A program made the position numbers and the translations under genes. This document shows positions 1 through 8,149 of a DNA stretch of 29,200 bases, piece after piece; within the stretch, counting starts at the first letter, position 1; every line of letters starts with the position of its first letter. The stretch is from JAJUFS01 sp964599565 (GTDB taxonomy: Bacteria > Pseudomonadota > Gammaproteobacteria > Natronospirales > JAJUFS01). The notes beneath the pieces are model-generated. The model did no database searches, had not been told where the DNA came from, and saw only the letters and a list, made by a program, of their open reading frames with translations. The DNA lies in assembly GCA_964599565.1 (NCBI GenBank), contig CAZRFE010000029.1:1-29200 (forward strand). Reading direction: 5' to 3'.

Positions 1-4
1 ACCG

Positions 5-2713
5 ATGACGACAGCGCGCGACATCGACTTTCCCGACAAGGACCAGGGCCTGCGCGACGACGTGCGCCTGCTCGGCGCGCTGGTCGGCGACATGCTGCGC
101 GAGCAGGGCGGCGATGCGCTGTTTGCGCGCGTGGAGGCGGTGCGCGATGCCGCGATACGCCGCCGCGAAGGCGATGCACAGGCAGCCGGCGAACTCGCCG
201 CGCAGCTTGCCGGGCTCGATGCCTTTGATGCGCGCGAACTCGTGCGCGCCTTCTCCGTGTATTTCCAGATGGTGAATCTTGCCGAGCGCGTGCATCGCAT
301 CCGCCGCCGGCGCGCGTACGAACGCGATGCGGACACCGTGCAGCCGGAAGGTTTCGCGGACAGCATCGCGCGGCTGCGCGATGCGGGTATCGGCGATGAA
401 GCGATCCGCGATGCGCTGTCGCGGATGGTCATCGAGCCTGTATTCACCGCGCATCCGACGGAAGCGACACGGCGCACGCTGCTCGAGAAACAGCAGCGCA
501 TCGCGGAAATCATGATCCGCCGCTTCATCGAGGACATGACACCGCGCGAAACGGAAGTGGCGTTTGCGAAGCTGCGCGAGGAAATCACCACCGCGTGGCA
601 GACGGAGGAACATTCCGCCGCGCGCATGACGGTGGCGAACGAACGCGACAACCTGCTCTGGTTTCTCGGTGGCGTGATCTACCGCGTGCTGCCGGTGTTC
701 CTCGAACAGATCGAAGCGCAGGCGAACCTTCCCGCCGGCGCCGCGGACCGGATGCTGCGTTTCGGTTCGTGGATCGGCGGCGACATGGACGGCAACCCGA
801 ACGTCAATGCAGGCACCATACGCGATTCGCTCACCGCGCATCGCGCGCTGATCGTGCATCGCTATCGCGACGAACTGAAGGTTCTCTACCGCCTGTTGAG
901 CCAGTCGCAATCGCGCGTCGCGATCGATCCCGTCATTACCGCGCGCATCCGCGAGTACGCGGCCGAACATCCGGTCGAGCACGAATCCATCAACCATCGT
1001 CACCGCAACATGCCCTACCGCGTGCTGCTGCGCCTGATGAGCGCACGCCTGCGCGCGAGCATTGCGGATCGCGCCGGCGGCTACCGGAACGCGCAGGAGT
1101 TCGCGGCGGATCTTGAACGGATCCGCGACAGTCTCCGCCGCAATCGCGGCGATCGCGCGGGACTGTTCCAGGTGCAGCGTCTTGAAAGACGCGTGCGCAC
1201 GTTCGGCTTTCATCTCGCCGCGCTGGACGTGCGCCAGGACAGCCTGGTCTTTCGCCGCAGTCTCGGCGCGCTGCTCGGCGAGGCGGACTGGCTGGAACTG
1301 TCGCCGGCAGCGCGTGCATCGCGCATCCGTGAAGCATGGCGCGACGGCGGCCGGCCGGTGACGAGCGCGGAAGACGAAGCCGCCGACACGCTGCGCGTCT
1401 TCAACGCCATCAATGAATCGCGCCGGCGCTTCGGCGCCGATGCGATCGGCGATGTCGTCATCAGCATGGCGAGAGCGGCGGACGATCTCCTCGGCGTGCT
1501 TCTGCTCGCGCGCTGGGCAGGCCTGCATGAAAGCGATGCAACGGGCGGCACCCGCGTGCCGCTCGATGTCGTGCCGCTGTTCGAGACGGTCGACGATCTT
1601 GAACACGCGCCGGCCGTGATGACGGAAATGTTCAAGGACCCGGTGTATCGCGAACATCTCGATGCGCGCGGCGGCATGCAGCGCGTGATGCTCGGCTACA
1701 GCGACAGCGCGAAGGACGGCAGTGTCGCGGCATCGCGCTGGGCGCTGCAGCAGGCGCAAAGCGAACTCGCGAAGATTGCGCACGATGCCGGTGTGCGCCT
1801 TGCGTTCTTCCACGGCCGCGGCGGCACGGTGAGCCGCGGCGGCGGACGCGTGCATCGCGCGGTGCTTGCTGCGCCGCCCGGCACCGTGAACGGCCTGCTG
1901 CGCGTGACCGAGCAGGGCGAGATCATCAACGCGAAGTACGGGCTGCGCGGCATTGCGCTGCGCACCTTCGAACAGATGGCGGGCGCGATGCTGATCGCGG
2001 ATCTTGCGCCGGCGCCCTCGCACGAAGATGACGCAACGTGGACGGCGGCAATGCAACGCGTTGCGGACGAATCGCGGCGGCGTTACCGCGAACTCGTGGA
2101 CGACGCGTGCTTCCATGCATTCTTCCGCAATGTCACGCCCATCGATGTCATCGAGCGGATGAAGATCGGTTCGCGGCCCGCTGCGCGCCGCAAGGGAAAC
2201 GGGATCGAGGATCTGCGCGCCATACCGTGGGTGTTCGCGTGGACGCAGAATCGCTGCATCCTGCCGGCGTGGTATGGCTTCGGCAGCGGGCTTGCCGCGC
2301 TGGTTGCGCACGACGGCCTCGATGCCGTGCGGCACATGGCGCGCGCCTGGCCGTTCTTCGCAAACCTGCTGGACGATGTCGAGATGGCGCTCGCGAAGAC
2401 CGACATGGATATTGCGTGGCGTTATTTCGAACTCCACGATGGCGCAACGCATCTCGCCGAAAGCATCGCGCAGGAACACGCGCTCACGCGGCGCCTGCTG
2501 CTGGATGTGAACGGCGCAGACGCGCTGCTCGCGGGTGATCCGGGCCTTGAACGCGCGATCCGCCTGCGCAACCCGTATGTCGATCCCATGAGTCTTGTGC
2601 AGGTGGAACTGCTGCGTGAGTGGCGCGCGGGCGGCTGCGTGGACGACGAACGCCTGGAAGCGCTGATCGCGACGGTGAACGGCATCGCGCAGGGACTGCA
2701 GAACACGGGCTGA
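5..2713 (+). CDS. ppc: phosphoenolpyruvate carboxylase
   Basis: Cytosolic enzyme that carboxylates phosphoenolpyruvate with bicarbonate to oxaloacetate, replenishing the TCA cycle. The 902-residue product is close to the usual bacterial length of about 880-900. Family motifs are visible: the catalytic histidine region VFTAHPTEATRRT (His150), GYSDSAKDGS at about residues 564-573, the glycine/arginine loop FHGRGGTVSRGGGR near residues 602-615, and the conserved C-terminal QNTG. The ATG lies four bases into the window, so the ribosome binding site and promoter cannot be seen and a slightly longer N-terminus cannot be excluded. It is followed by an mgtC-like gene that appears to have its own -10 element, so ppc is probably its own unit. 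No sign of truncation or frameshift. Confidence 0.97.
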   Translation: MTTARDIDFPDKDQGLRDDVRLLGALVGDMLREQGGDALFARVEAVRDAAIRRREGDAQAAGELAAQLAGLDAFDARELVRAFSVYFQMVNLAERVHRIRRRRAYERDADTVQPEGFADSIARLRDAGIGDEAIRDALSRMVIEPVFTAHPTEATRRTLLEKQQRIAEIMIRRFIEDMTPRETEVAFAKLREEITTAWQTEEHSAARMTVANERDNLLWFLGGVIYRVLPVFLEQIEAQANLPAGAADRMLRFGSWIGGDMDGNPNVNAGTIRDSLTAHRALIVHRYRDELKVLYRLLSQSQSRVAIDPVITARIREYAAEHPVEHESINHRHRNMPYRVLLRLMSARLRASIADRAGGYRNAQEFAADLERIRDSLRRNRGDRAGLFQVQRLERRVRTFGFHLAALDVRQDSLVFRRSLGALLGEADWLELSPAARASRIREAWRDGGRPVTSAEDEAADTLRVFNAINESRRRFGADAIGDVVISMARAADDLLGVLLLARWAGLHESDATGGTRVPLDVVPLFETVDDLEHAPAVMTEMFKDPVYREHLDARGGMQRVMLGYSDSAKDGSVAASRWALQQAQSELAKIAHDAGVRLAFFHGRGGTVSRGGGRVHRAVLAAPPGTVNGLLRVTEQGEIINAKYGLRGIALRTFEQMAGAMLIADLAPAPSHEDDATWTAAMQRVADESRRRYRELVDDACFHAFFRNVTPIDVIERMKIGSRPAARRKGNGIEDLRAIPWVFAWTQNRCILPAWYGFGSGLAALVAHDGLDAVRHMARAWPFFANLLDDVEMALAKTDMDIAWRYFELHDGATHLAESIAQEHALTRRLLLDVNGADALLAGDPGLERAIRLRNPYVDPMSLVQVELLREWRAGGCVDDERLEALIATVNGIAQGLQNTG

Positions 2714-2729
2714 AACGCGCGCGCCGGAC

Positions 2730-2735
2730 TATAAT
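2730..2735 (+). promoter_or_regulatory. candidate sigma-70 -10 element upstream of mgtC-like gene
   Basis: A perfect TATAAT lies 17 nt after the ppc stop and about 32 nt before the ATG at 2768, which would give a leader of roughly 26 nt. No convincing -35 hexamer is found 16-18 nt upstream and there is no TG extension, so the call rests on the -10 match and its position. Confidence 0.45.
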
Positions 2736-2767
2736 GACGTGCCGTATCGTCATGCAGGTAATCCGCC

Positions 2768-3238
2768 ATGCCGTATTTCGATCCTCTCGCGCCGACGTTC
2801 TGGATCGGCGTTGGCGTGGCGACGCTCTGCGGCGGCATCGTCGGTCTTGAACGGCAACTGCGCGGCAAGCCGGCGGGCATCCGCACCAGCATTCTCATCT
2901 GCCTCAGCACCATGATCTTCATCCATCTCGGCATACTCGCCGGCGATGGCAGCGATCCGTCCCGCGTGCTCGGCCAGATCGTCACCGGTGTCGGTTTTCT
3001 CGGCGCGGGCGTGATCATCTCGCGCGAAGGCACGCTCACCGGCGTGACGACGGCATCCGTCGTCTGGATACTCGCCGCCATCGGCGCGACCGTCGGTTTC
3101 GGCCATCACGCCGGCGCGTTCGCGCTTTCGCTCGTCACCGTCATCGTGCTCTGGATAATGGATTACCTGGAAGAAAGCGTGACGCGCACCTTCGGCCGCG
3201 GCGCGCACGAACCGGTGAAGCGCAACACCGACGAGTGA
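2768..3238 (+). CDS. MgtC/SapB family membrane protein
   Basis: Small inner-membrane protein of the MgtC/SapB family, 156 residues with about four or five hydrophobic segments. The family signatures are present: GLERQLRGKPAGIRT (residues 26-40), the conserved aspartate in SDPSRV (Asp63), and GVGFLGAGVI near residues 74-83. True MgtC virulence proteins carry an extra C-terminal ACT-like domain that brings them to about 225 residues; this protein stops soon after the last membrane segment, so it matches the shorter SapB/YhiD type. Its substrate or partner is unknown; MgtC itself is linked to growth in low magnesium and to inhibition of the F-ATPase, and that role should not be transferred here automatically. 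An AGGT in the leader can serve as ribosome binding site. Confidence 0.9.
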   Translation: MPYFDPLAPTFWIGVGVATLCGGIVGLERQLRGKPAGIRTSILICLSTMIFIHLGILAGDGSDPSRVLGQIVTGVGFLGAGVIISREGTLTGVTTASVVWILAAIGATVGFGHHAGAFALSLVTVIVLWIMDYLEESVTRTFGRGAHEPVKRNTDE

Positions 3239-3286
3239 TTCGCGCAACCGCACCGTTTCGCCTCCTCGATAAAAATTTCTCCCGCC

Positions 3287-3313
3287 TGTCGATTTCCCCG
3301 CCCGCGGATCGTC
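3287..3313 (+). promoter_or_regulatory. candidate ECF42-type promoter (TGTCGA-N17-CGTC)
   Basis: TGTCGA at 3287-3292 and CGTC at 3310-3313 are separated by 17 nt, the two-box layout of an ECF sigma-factor promoter. As I remember it, the ECF42 group uses a TGTCGA-like -35 and a CGTC/CGWC-like -10 in front of DGPF genes; this is from memory, not a search. The site lies about 50 nt upstream of the first DGPF gene, with a predicted start near 3320 and a GAGGAG ribosome binding site before the ATG at 3364. It would make the following three-gene operon autoregulated. Confidence 0.55.
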
Positions 3314-3363
3314 GTTCCTGTAAGCGGGGAAATACATGCCCTGGCACCGGTGAGGAGAAACCC

Positions 3364-3765
3364 ATGCGATTCATGATCATCGTCAAGGCGACGAAGGATT
3401 CCGAGGCGGGTGTTGTGCCTGCAAAGCGGCTGTTCGAGGAAATGGGCGGCTACCACGAGGAGCTTGCGAAGGCCGGCGTGCTGCTCGACTGCGCGGGCCT
3501 GAAGCCCACCGCTGCAGGCTGGCGCATTCACTACAACGGTGGAACGCCGCACATCGTCGATGGCCCGTTCACGGAAACGAAGGAACTCATCGCCGGCTAC
3601 ACGCTGATCGAGACGAAGACGCGCGAGGAAGCGATGGAGTGGACGCGCCGCTTTCCGAATCCGGCGGTCGATGGCGGCGATGCGCAGATCGAAGTGCGCC
3701 CGCTGTTCGAAGCGGAAGACTTCGAGGCCATCGTGGATGGCCGCTTCCGCAATATCGGCATGTGA
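3364..3765 (+). CDS. YCII-related (DGPF) domain protein, first copy
   Basis: 133-residue cytosolic protein with a dimeric ferredoxin-like (YCII/DGPF) fold. The name-giving motif DGPF is at residues 66-69, followed by TETKELIAGY, and the protein opens with the usual beta strand MRFMIIVKA. The ATG at 3364 is chosen because it is preceded by a strong GAGGAG; an upstream in-frame ATG at 3235 would overlap the mgtC stop and add unrelated residues. DGPF proteins are recurrent neighbours of ECF42 sigma factors but their biochemical function is not established; YCII itself resembles muconolactone isomerase folds. It is the first gene of a sigma-factor operon and is 14 residues longer than its paralogue at 5138-5497, with an extra C-terminal tail after the EVRPLFE strand. 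Confidence 0.9.
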   Translation: MRFMIIVKATKDSEAGVVPAKRLFEEMGGYHEELAKAGVLLDCAGLKPTAAGWRIHYNGGTPHIVDGPFTETKELIAGYTLIETKTREEAMEWTRRFPNPAVDGGDAQIEVRPLFEAEDFEAIVDGRFRNIGM

Positions 3766-3843
3766 TGCTGCGTATGCCGCAGGGTGATGTGATGCGTCGC
3801 GCGGCCTTGTCCCGGCGGCAGGAACATGTTGTGATCGGCGGCC

Positions 3844-5112
3844 ATGACAGCCGCCGACCCGCAATCCGTTCGCCGCACCATCGAGGCGGTGTGGAAGATC
3901 GAAGCGCCGAAACTCGTCGCGGCGCTGGTGCGCGTCGTGCGCGATGTCGGCCTCGCCGAGGATCTTGCGCAGGATGCGCTGCTCGCCGCACTCGAATCCT
4001 GGCCATCGTCAGGCATTCCCGCCAATCCCGGTGCATGGCTGATGGCAACCGCGAAGCATCGCGCCGTCGATCACTGGCGCCACCAGCAGCTGGTGCGGCG
4101 CAAGCACGAGCAGATCGAGCACGAGCAGGCGGACGGGGAAGCCGCGATGCCGGATTTCGAGCGGCTGCTGGATGACAGCGTCGGCGACGACGTGCTGCGC
4201 CTGATGTTCATCGCCTGCCATCCCGTGCTTTCCACGGAAGCGCGCATCGCGCTGACATTGCGCCTGCTCGGCGGACTGACGACCGACGTGATCGCGCGTG
4301 CGTTCCTTGTCGCCGAGCCGACGATCGCGCAGCGCATCGTGCGCGCCAAGCGCACGCTCGCGGAAAAGCGCGTGCCGTTCGAGACGCCAGACGCCGAAGG
4401 GCTCGCCGCACGTCTCGATTCCGTGCTCGAGGTGATCTACCTCGTGTTCAACGAAGGGTATTCCGCGACCGCGGGCGAGGACTGGATTCGCCCGAAACTG
4501 TGCGAAGACGCGCTGCGTCTCGGGCGCATGCTCGCCGAGCTAGCGCCCGAGGAATCCGAAGTGCACGCCCTCGCCGCGCTCATGGAACTGCAGGCGTCGC
4601 GTTTTGCCGCGCGCACCGATGCCGAGGGCGAACCGATTCTTCTTGCCGATCAGAACCGCGCGCTGTGGGATCAGCTGCTGATACGCCGCGGCCTTGCCGC
4701 ACTGGAACGCGCGCGCGGGAATGCGTCGTCGCCCGGACGCTATCTTCTGCAGGCCGAGATTGCTGCGTGCCATGCGCGCGCAAAGACGGCAGTCGCAACG
4801 GACTGGGTGCGCATCGCCGCGCTGTACGAAATGCTTGCCGCTGTCACGCCGTCGCCGGTCATCGAGCTCAATCGCGCCGTTGCCGTCTGCATGGCATTTG
4901 GTGCTGAAAGCGCGCTTGCCATGGTCGATGCGCTTGCCGATGAACCGCAGCTTCGCAACTATCACCTGTTGCCGAGCGTGCGGGGCGATTTCCTTTTCCG
5001 GCTCGGCCGCCGCGATGAAGCGCGCGTGGAGTTCGAGCGCGCGGCGACGCTTGCGCGCAACGTGCGTGAACGCGAGTTCCTGCTCGCGCGCATGGCGGCA
5101 TGCGACAACTGA
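3844..5112 (+). CDS. ECF42-type RNA polymerase sigma factor with C-terminal extension (DUF6596/TPR-like)
   Basis: 422-residue extracytoplasmic-function sigma factor. Region sigma-2 spans about residues 12-85 (the -10-binding helix includes EDLAQDALLAALESWP), and sigma-4 with its helix-turn-helix spans about residues 120-175 (TTDVIARAFLVAEPTIAQRI). Ordinary ECF factors end near residue 190; here a further 230 residues follow, with the conserved NEGY (203-206) and DQNRALWD (269-276) motifs and a helical, TPR-like tail. This architecture is typical of the ECF42 group, where the extension is thought to take part in control because no anti-sigma gene is linked; none is seen here either. The gene sits 78 nt after one DGPF gene and 25 nt before another. 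The ribosome binding site before the ATG is weak, suggesting modest translation. The inducing signal is unknown. Confidence 0.93.
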   Translation: MTAADPQSVRRTIEAVWKIEAPKLVAALVRVVRDVGLAEDLAQDALLAALESWPSSGIPANPGAWLMATAKHRAVDHWRHQQLVRRKHEQIEHEQADGEAAMPDFERLLDDSVGDDVLRLMFIACHPVLSTEARIALTLRLLGGLTTDVIARAFLVAEPTIAQRIVRAKRTLAEKRVPFETPDAEGLAARLDSVLEVIYLVFNEGYSATAGEDWIRPKLCEDALRLGRMLAELAPEESEVHALAALMELQASRFAARTDAEGEPILLADQNRALWDQLLIRRGLAALERARGNASSPGRYLLQAEIAACHARAKTAVATDWVRIAALYEMLAAVTPSPVIELNRAVAVCMAFGAESALAMVDALADEPQLRNYHLLPSVRGDFLFRLGRRDEARVEFERAATLARNVREREFLLARMAACDN

Positions 5113-5137
5113 TTACATGCGGATTGAAGGGGGCAAC

Positions 5138-5497
5138 ATGCAATTCATGCTGATGTGCGGCATCGAGGAAAAGCGCTGGAATGCGCTGCCGGCGGCGGAA
5201 CGCGACGGCATCATGGACGCGTACCGCCAATGGATTGAAACGACGAGCGCAAGCGGACATCACATCGGCGGCGGCAAGCTCGACGACAGCATCGCCGCGC
5301 GCACGCTGCGCCAGCACGATGGCAGGCCGCGCGTGATGGACGGCCCGTTCGCGGAAACGCGCGAGCAGATCGGCGGCTTTCACATCCTTGAATGCCGCGA
5401 CCAGGAAGAAGCGCTGCAGCTTGCACAGCAGATTCCGACGCTTGCCGCGGGCGGTGTGATCGAAGTGCGGCCGTTGCTGTACCAGCTCAAGGACTGA
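5138..5497 (+). CDS. YCII-related (DGPF) domain protein, second copy
   Basis: 119-residue DGPF-family protein beginning MQFMLMCG and carrying DGPF at residues 68-71 followed by AETREQIGGF; it ends with the strand VIEVRPLL. The ATG at 5138 is preferred over the in-frame ATG at 5117 because a GAAGGGGG ribosome binding site lies just before it and because the family starts with this beta strand. It follows the sigma factor by 25 nt and is likely part of the same transcript, so the sigma factor is bracketed by two diverged DGPF paralogues, which could form homo- or heterodimers. Function unknown. Its stop codon is only 2 nt from the stop of the convergent MFS gene. Confidence 0.9.
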   Translation: MQFMLMCGIEEKRWNALPAAERDGIMDAYRQWIETTSASGHHIGGGKLDDSIAARTLRQHDGRPRVMDGPFAETREQIGGFHILECRDQEEALQLAQQIPTLAAGGVIEVRPLLYQLKD

Positions 5498-5499
5498 GA

Positions 5500-6768
5500 C
5501 TATTCGTCACCGGCTGGCGCGTTCTGTCCCGTCGCGCCTCGCGGGTGATTGCCATCCGCCGCTGCATCCAGCGTTTCCTCGCTGCGCGCAACGGGTTCCC
5601 TCACGGTCGATACGAGCACCAGCGCAAGCAGCGAACACGCACCCATCGTGATGACGACGCCCGTCATCGAATCCGCCGCGAGCAATGCGGACAGCGAACC
5701 GATGGTGCCGCCGACGGCGAACTGTGTTGCGCCCATCAGCGCAGCGGCGGTGCCAGCAAGTGCGCGGAAGTACTGCAGCGCACCGGCCATGTTGTTCGGC
5801 GCGATCATCCCCATGCTGCCGATCGCGACGGCGAGCGCGGGAATGGCGATGAGCTTCGGCAGCCCGAGCAGCGCAACCGCGGCAAGCGTCGCAATGGCGA
5901 ATGCCTGGATGCCGAGCGCTGTCGCAAGCAGGCGCGTCGAGCGGTAGCGGCCGAGCAGGCGGCGGTTCGCAACGCTGAAACCCATCATGACGGCGACGTT
6001 GCACGCGAACAGCGCGGAGAAGCCCGCGTTCGAGAAGCCGAGCCAGTCCTGGTAGATGAACGGCGCGTGCGTGAGATACACCATCATCACGCTGAGCACG
6101 AGCGACTGCATGCCGATGTAGCGCATCGCGCGGCCGTGGCGCAGCACCTCGAAATAATTCGTGATGAGACGATAGAAAGGTTCCGTGCTTTTCTCGCGCG
6201 GGATGCGCGGACCCTGGAAGAGAAACCGCTTCATCAGCACGGCGGCGAGCACCGCATAGAGCGCAAGAAAGACGAAGATGCTGTGCCAGCCGCCGGCAGC
6301 GAGCAGCAGCGTGCCGAGCGTCGGCGCGATCGCGGGAGCTGCGAACATGATCATCGCGATCAGCGAAAACAGCCGTGCGGTTTCGTTGCCTTCCGTGCGG
6401 TCGCGCACGATGGCGGGAACGCCGACCGTGCTCCAGCCGCCACCGAACGCCTGCACGATGCGGCCGATCAGCATCGCGGTCAGCGAATCGCTGAACACGA
6501 CCATCACGCTGCCGGTGAAGAAGATCGCAAGTCCCCCGAACATGATGTGCCGACGCCCAAAACGATCCGACAGCGGACCGCCGATCAGCTGTCCGAGCGC
6601 GAGCGCGATCACGTAGATGCTGATGGTGAGTCCGACCTGGCTCGTGCTCGTGCCGAAATCCGCGGCAATGGCGTTGAACGCCGGCAGGTACGCATCGAGC
6701 GCGAACGGACCGAGCGCAACGACAATGGCGAGCACGAAGGCAAGACGATAATGGGTTATCTGCGACAT
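5500..6768 (-). CDS. MFS drug exporter, Bcr/CflA family
   Basis: 422-residue inner-membrane major facilitator with about twelve hydrophobic helices. Helix 1 carries the Bcr/CflA hallmark GPFALDAYLPAF, and motif A between helices 2 and 3 reads GPLSDRFGRR. The family exports bicyclomycin, chloramphenicol, sulfonamides or small metabolites by proton antiport; the substrate cannot be told from sequence. The start is placed at the ATG with complement at 6766-6768, giving MSQITHYRLAF with helix 1 right after it as in relatives; an in-frame upstream ATG at 6876 would add 36 residues without family character. The ribosome binding site is weak. It is transcribed separately from the upstream efflux operon, which ends in a terminator at 6909-6936, and converges with the DGPF gene. 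Confidence 0.92.
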   Translation of the reverse strand: MSQITHYRLAFVLAIVVALGPFALDAYLPAFNAIAADFGTSTSQVGLTISIYVIALALGQLIGGPLSDRFGRRHIMFGGLAIFFTGSVMVVFSDSLTAMLIGRIVQAFGGGWSTVGVPAIVRDRTEGNETARLFSLIAMIMFAAPAIAPTLGTLLLAAGGWHSIFVFLALYAVLAAVLMKRFLFQGPRIPREKSTEPFYRLITNYFEVLRHGRAMRYIGMQSLVLSVMMVYLTHAPFIYQDWLGFSNAGFSALFACNVAVMMGFSVANRRLLGRYRSTRLLATALGIQAFAIATLAAVALLGLPKLIAIPALAVAIGSMGMIAPNNMAGALQYFRALAGTAAALMGATQFAVGGTIGSLSALLAADSMTGVVITMGACSLLALVLVSTVREPVARSEETLDAAADGNHPRGATGQNAPAGDE

Positions 6769-6908
6769 GTATCCGGAAACCGCGGGAACGTTGAGGCCGT
6801 ACCCGCGGAACGGGCACATGGCGGACGAATCGAACGGGAATGGCCGCATTGTGGGCCGATGCCGGTGAAGGAGCAAGCGCGCGGGCGGAGGACAGTGAAG
6901 CGCCGCAC

Positions 6909-6936
6909 GAAAAAAAACCCGCCGTTGCGGCGGGTT
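6909..6936 (-). terminator. intrinsic terminator of the efflux operon
   Basis: A perfect 9-bp inverted repeat, AACCCGCCG (6916-6924) and CGGCGGGTT (6928-6936) around a TTG loop, lies 20 nt past the stop of the last permease gene. The run of A at 6910-6917 on the plus strand becomes a U tract for minus-strand transcription, making a textbook Rho-independent terminator. Confidence 0.92.
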
Positions 6937-6956
6937 CTTCGATTATGCAAAGCGGC

Positions 6957-8147
6957 TCAGAGTTGCCGCAGGGCCGTCGCCACCGGCAGCCGCACGGCGC
7001 GGAATGCAGGCAGCATGCCGCCGAGCAGGCCGAGCGCGATGGCATACAGCGTGCCGTTCATGAGCAGATCCGGTGTGACGCGGAACGCGAACGTCACCTG
7101 GCTGAAGCTCGACCATGAAAGCGTCGACACCTGGTAGCCGTTGAAGACCAGCCAGGCAAGCACGCCGCCGACGATTCCGCCGGCAAGACCGAGCGCGATC
7201 GCTTCCGTGAGCACGGAGATGATCACCGCGCTCTTGCCGAAACCGAGCGCGCGCAGCGTGGCGATCTCGCGCGAACGGTTCGCGACCGCCGTGTACATGG
7301 TGTTGATCGCACCGAACACCGCGCCGAGTCCCATGAGGAAGGCAACGCCGACGCCGATGCCGGACACGAAGCCCGAGATCATCCGCGACTGTTCCGCGTA
7401 ATACTCGCGCTCGCTCAGCACGCGCACGGTGAGGCGCGGATCGGTGGTGAGCGCGTCCTTGAATGCATCGAACGCATCTGCGGATTCAAGCTTCACGCGC
7501 GCGGTGTTGAAGAAATTGCCCCGGCGATACGCATCCTGCACGGTCTTCACGTCCGACCAGAGCTCCGAATCCGGCGCGCCGCCGGTCTCGAAGATGCCCA
7601 CGATCGTCCAGGTGTTCTGTCCCCACTTCACCGTATCGCCGACGTCGAGACCCGCGAACAGATCGTGCGCGCCGCGGCCGACGATGATCTCGTACATGCC
7701 CGGCGTGAAGTTGCGGCCTTCGACGATGCGGAAGTTCTCGCGCACCTCGAACGCTTCCGGCGCGACGCCGCGCAGCGGGACGTTCGAGTCCGTGCCGGTG
7801 GATTTGCGTGGCACGTCGACGACGACGAACAGTTCCGCCGATGCAAGCGCGGCATCGCTCGCGTTCCTCGCAATGCCCGGCGCTTCCGCGATCACCTTGA
7901 CCTGGTCCGCGTTCAGTCCCGAGTCGAGCTCGGAGGTTGCGGACGCGCGCATCACGATGACGTTCTCCGGTGCCGTGCCGTCGACAAGCGCGGCGCGGAA
8001 GCCGTTCGCGATGGAAAGAATGCCGACGAGCACGAGCACGACGCCGCCGATGCCCGCGACCGCGACCAGCGTCGAGCCCCAGCGCGCGGGCAGGTTGCGC
8101 AGGTTCATGCCGCTGACGGTTGTTGCCTGGATGATCCACGAGATCAT
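6957..8147 (-). CDS. ABC transporter permease, FtsX/MacB type (second permease of operon)
   Basis: 396-residue inner-membrane permease. An N-terminal transmembrane helix (VAVAGIGGVVLVLVGILSI, residues about 29-47) is followed by a periplasmic MacB_PCD-like domain of roughly 220 residues and then an FtsX domain with three C-terminal helices, including the typical NRSREIATLRALGFGKS coupling segment. It is the last gene of a minus-strand operon (adaptor, ATPase, permease, permease) and starts 2 nt after the previous permease stops, so translation is probably coupled. The two permeases are clearly different in sequence and are best read as a heterodimer served by one ATPase. The start ATG (complement 8145-8147) gives MISWIIQATT; the longer reading frame upstream overlaps the previous gene. 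Transport substrate unknown. Confidence 0.92.
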   Translation of the reverse strand: MISWIIQATTVSGMNLRNLPARWGSTLVAVAGIGGVVLVLVGILSIANGFRAALVDGTAPENVIVMRASATSELDSGLNADQVKVIAEAPGIARNASDAALASAELFVVVDVPRKSTGTDSNVPLRGVAPEAFEVRENFRIVEGRNFTPGMYEIIVGRGAHDLFAGLDVGDTVKWGQNTWTIVGIFETGGAPDSELWSDVKTVQDAYRRGNFFNTARVKLESADAFDAFKDALTTDPRLTVRVLSEREYYAEQSRMISGFVSGIGVGVAFLMGLGAVFGAINTMYTAVANRSREIATLRALGFGKSAVIISVLTEAIALGLAGGIVGGVLAWLVFNGYQVSTLSWSSFSQVTFAFRVTPDLLMNGTLYAIALGLLGGMLPAFRAVRLPVATALRQL

Positions 8148-8149
8148 GT

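Noticed and set aside
2377..2382. A second TGTCGA that might be an ECF42 promoter
   Set aside because: It lies inside ppc and has no CGTC 17 nt downstream.
5392..7137. A 581-codon open frame on the plus strand opposite the MFS gene
   Set aside because: Composition is R/H/E/A-rich with no family features, and the opposite strand encodes a clear transporter. Long antisense open frames are expected in such GC-rich DNA.
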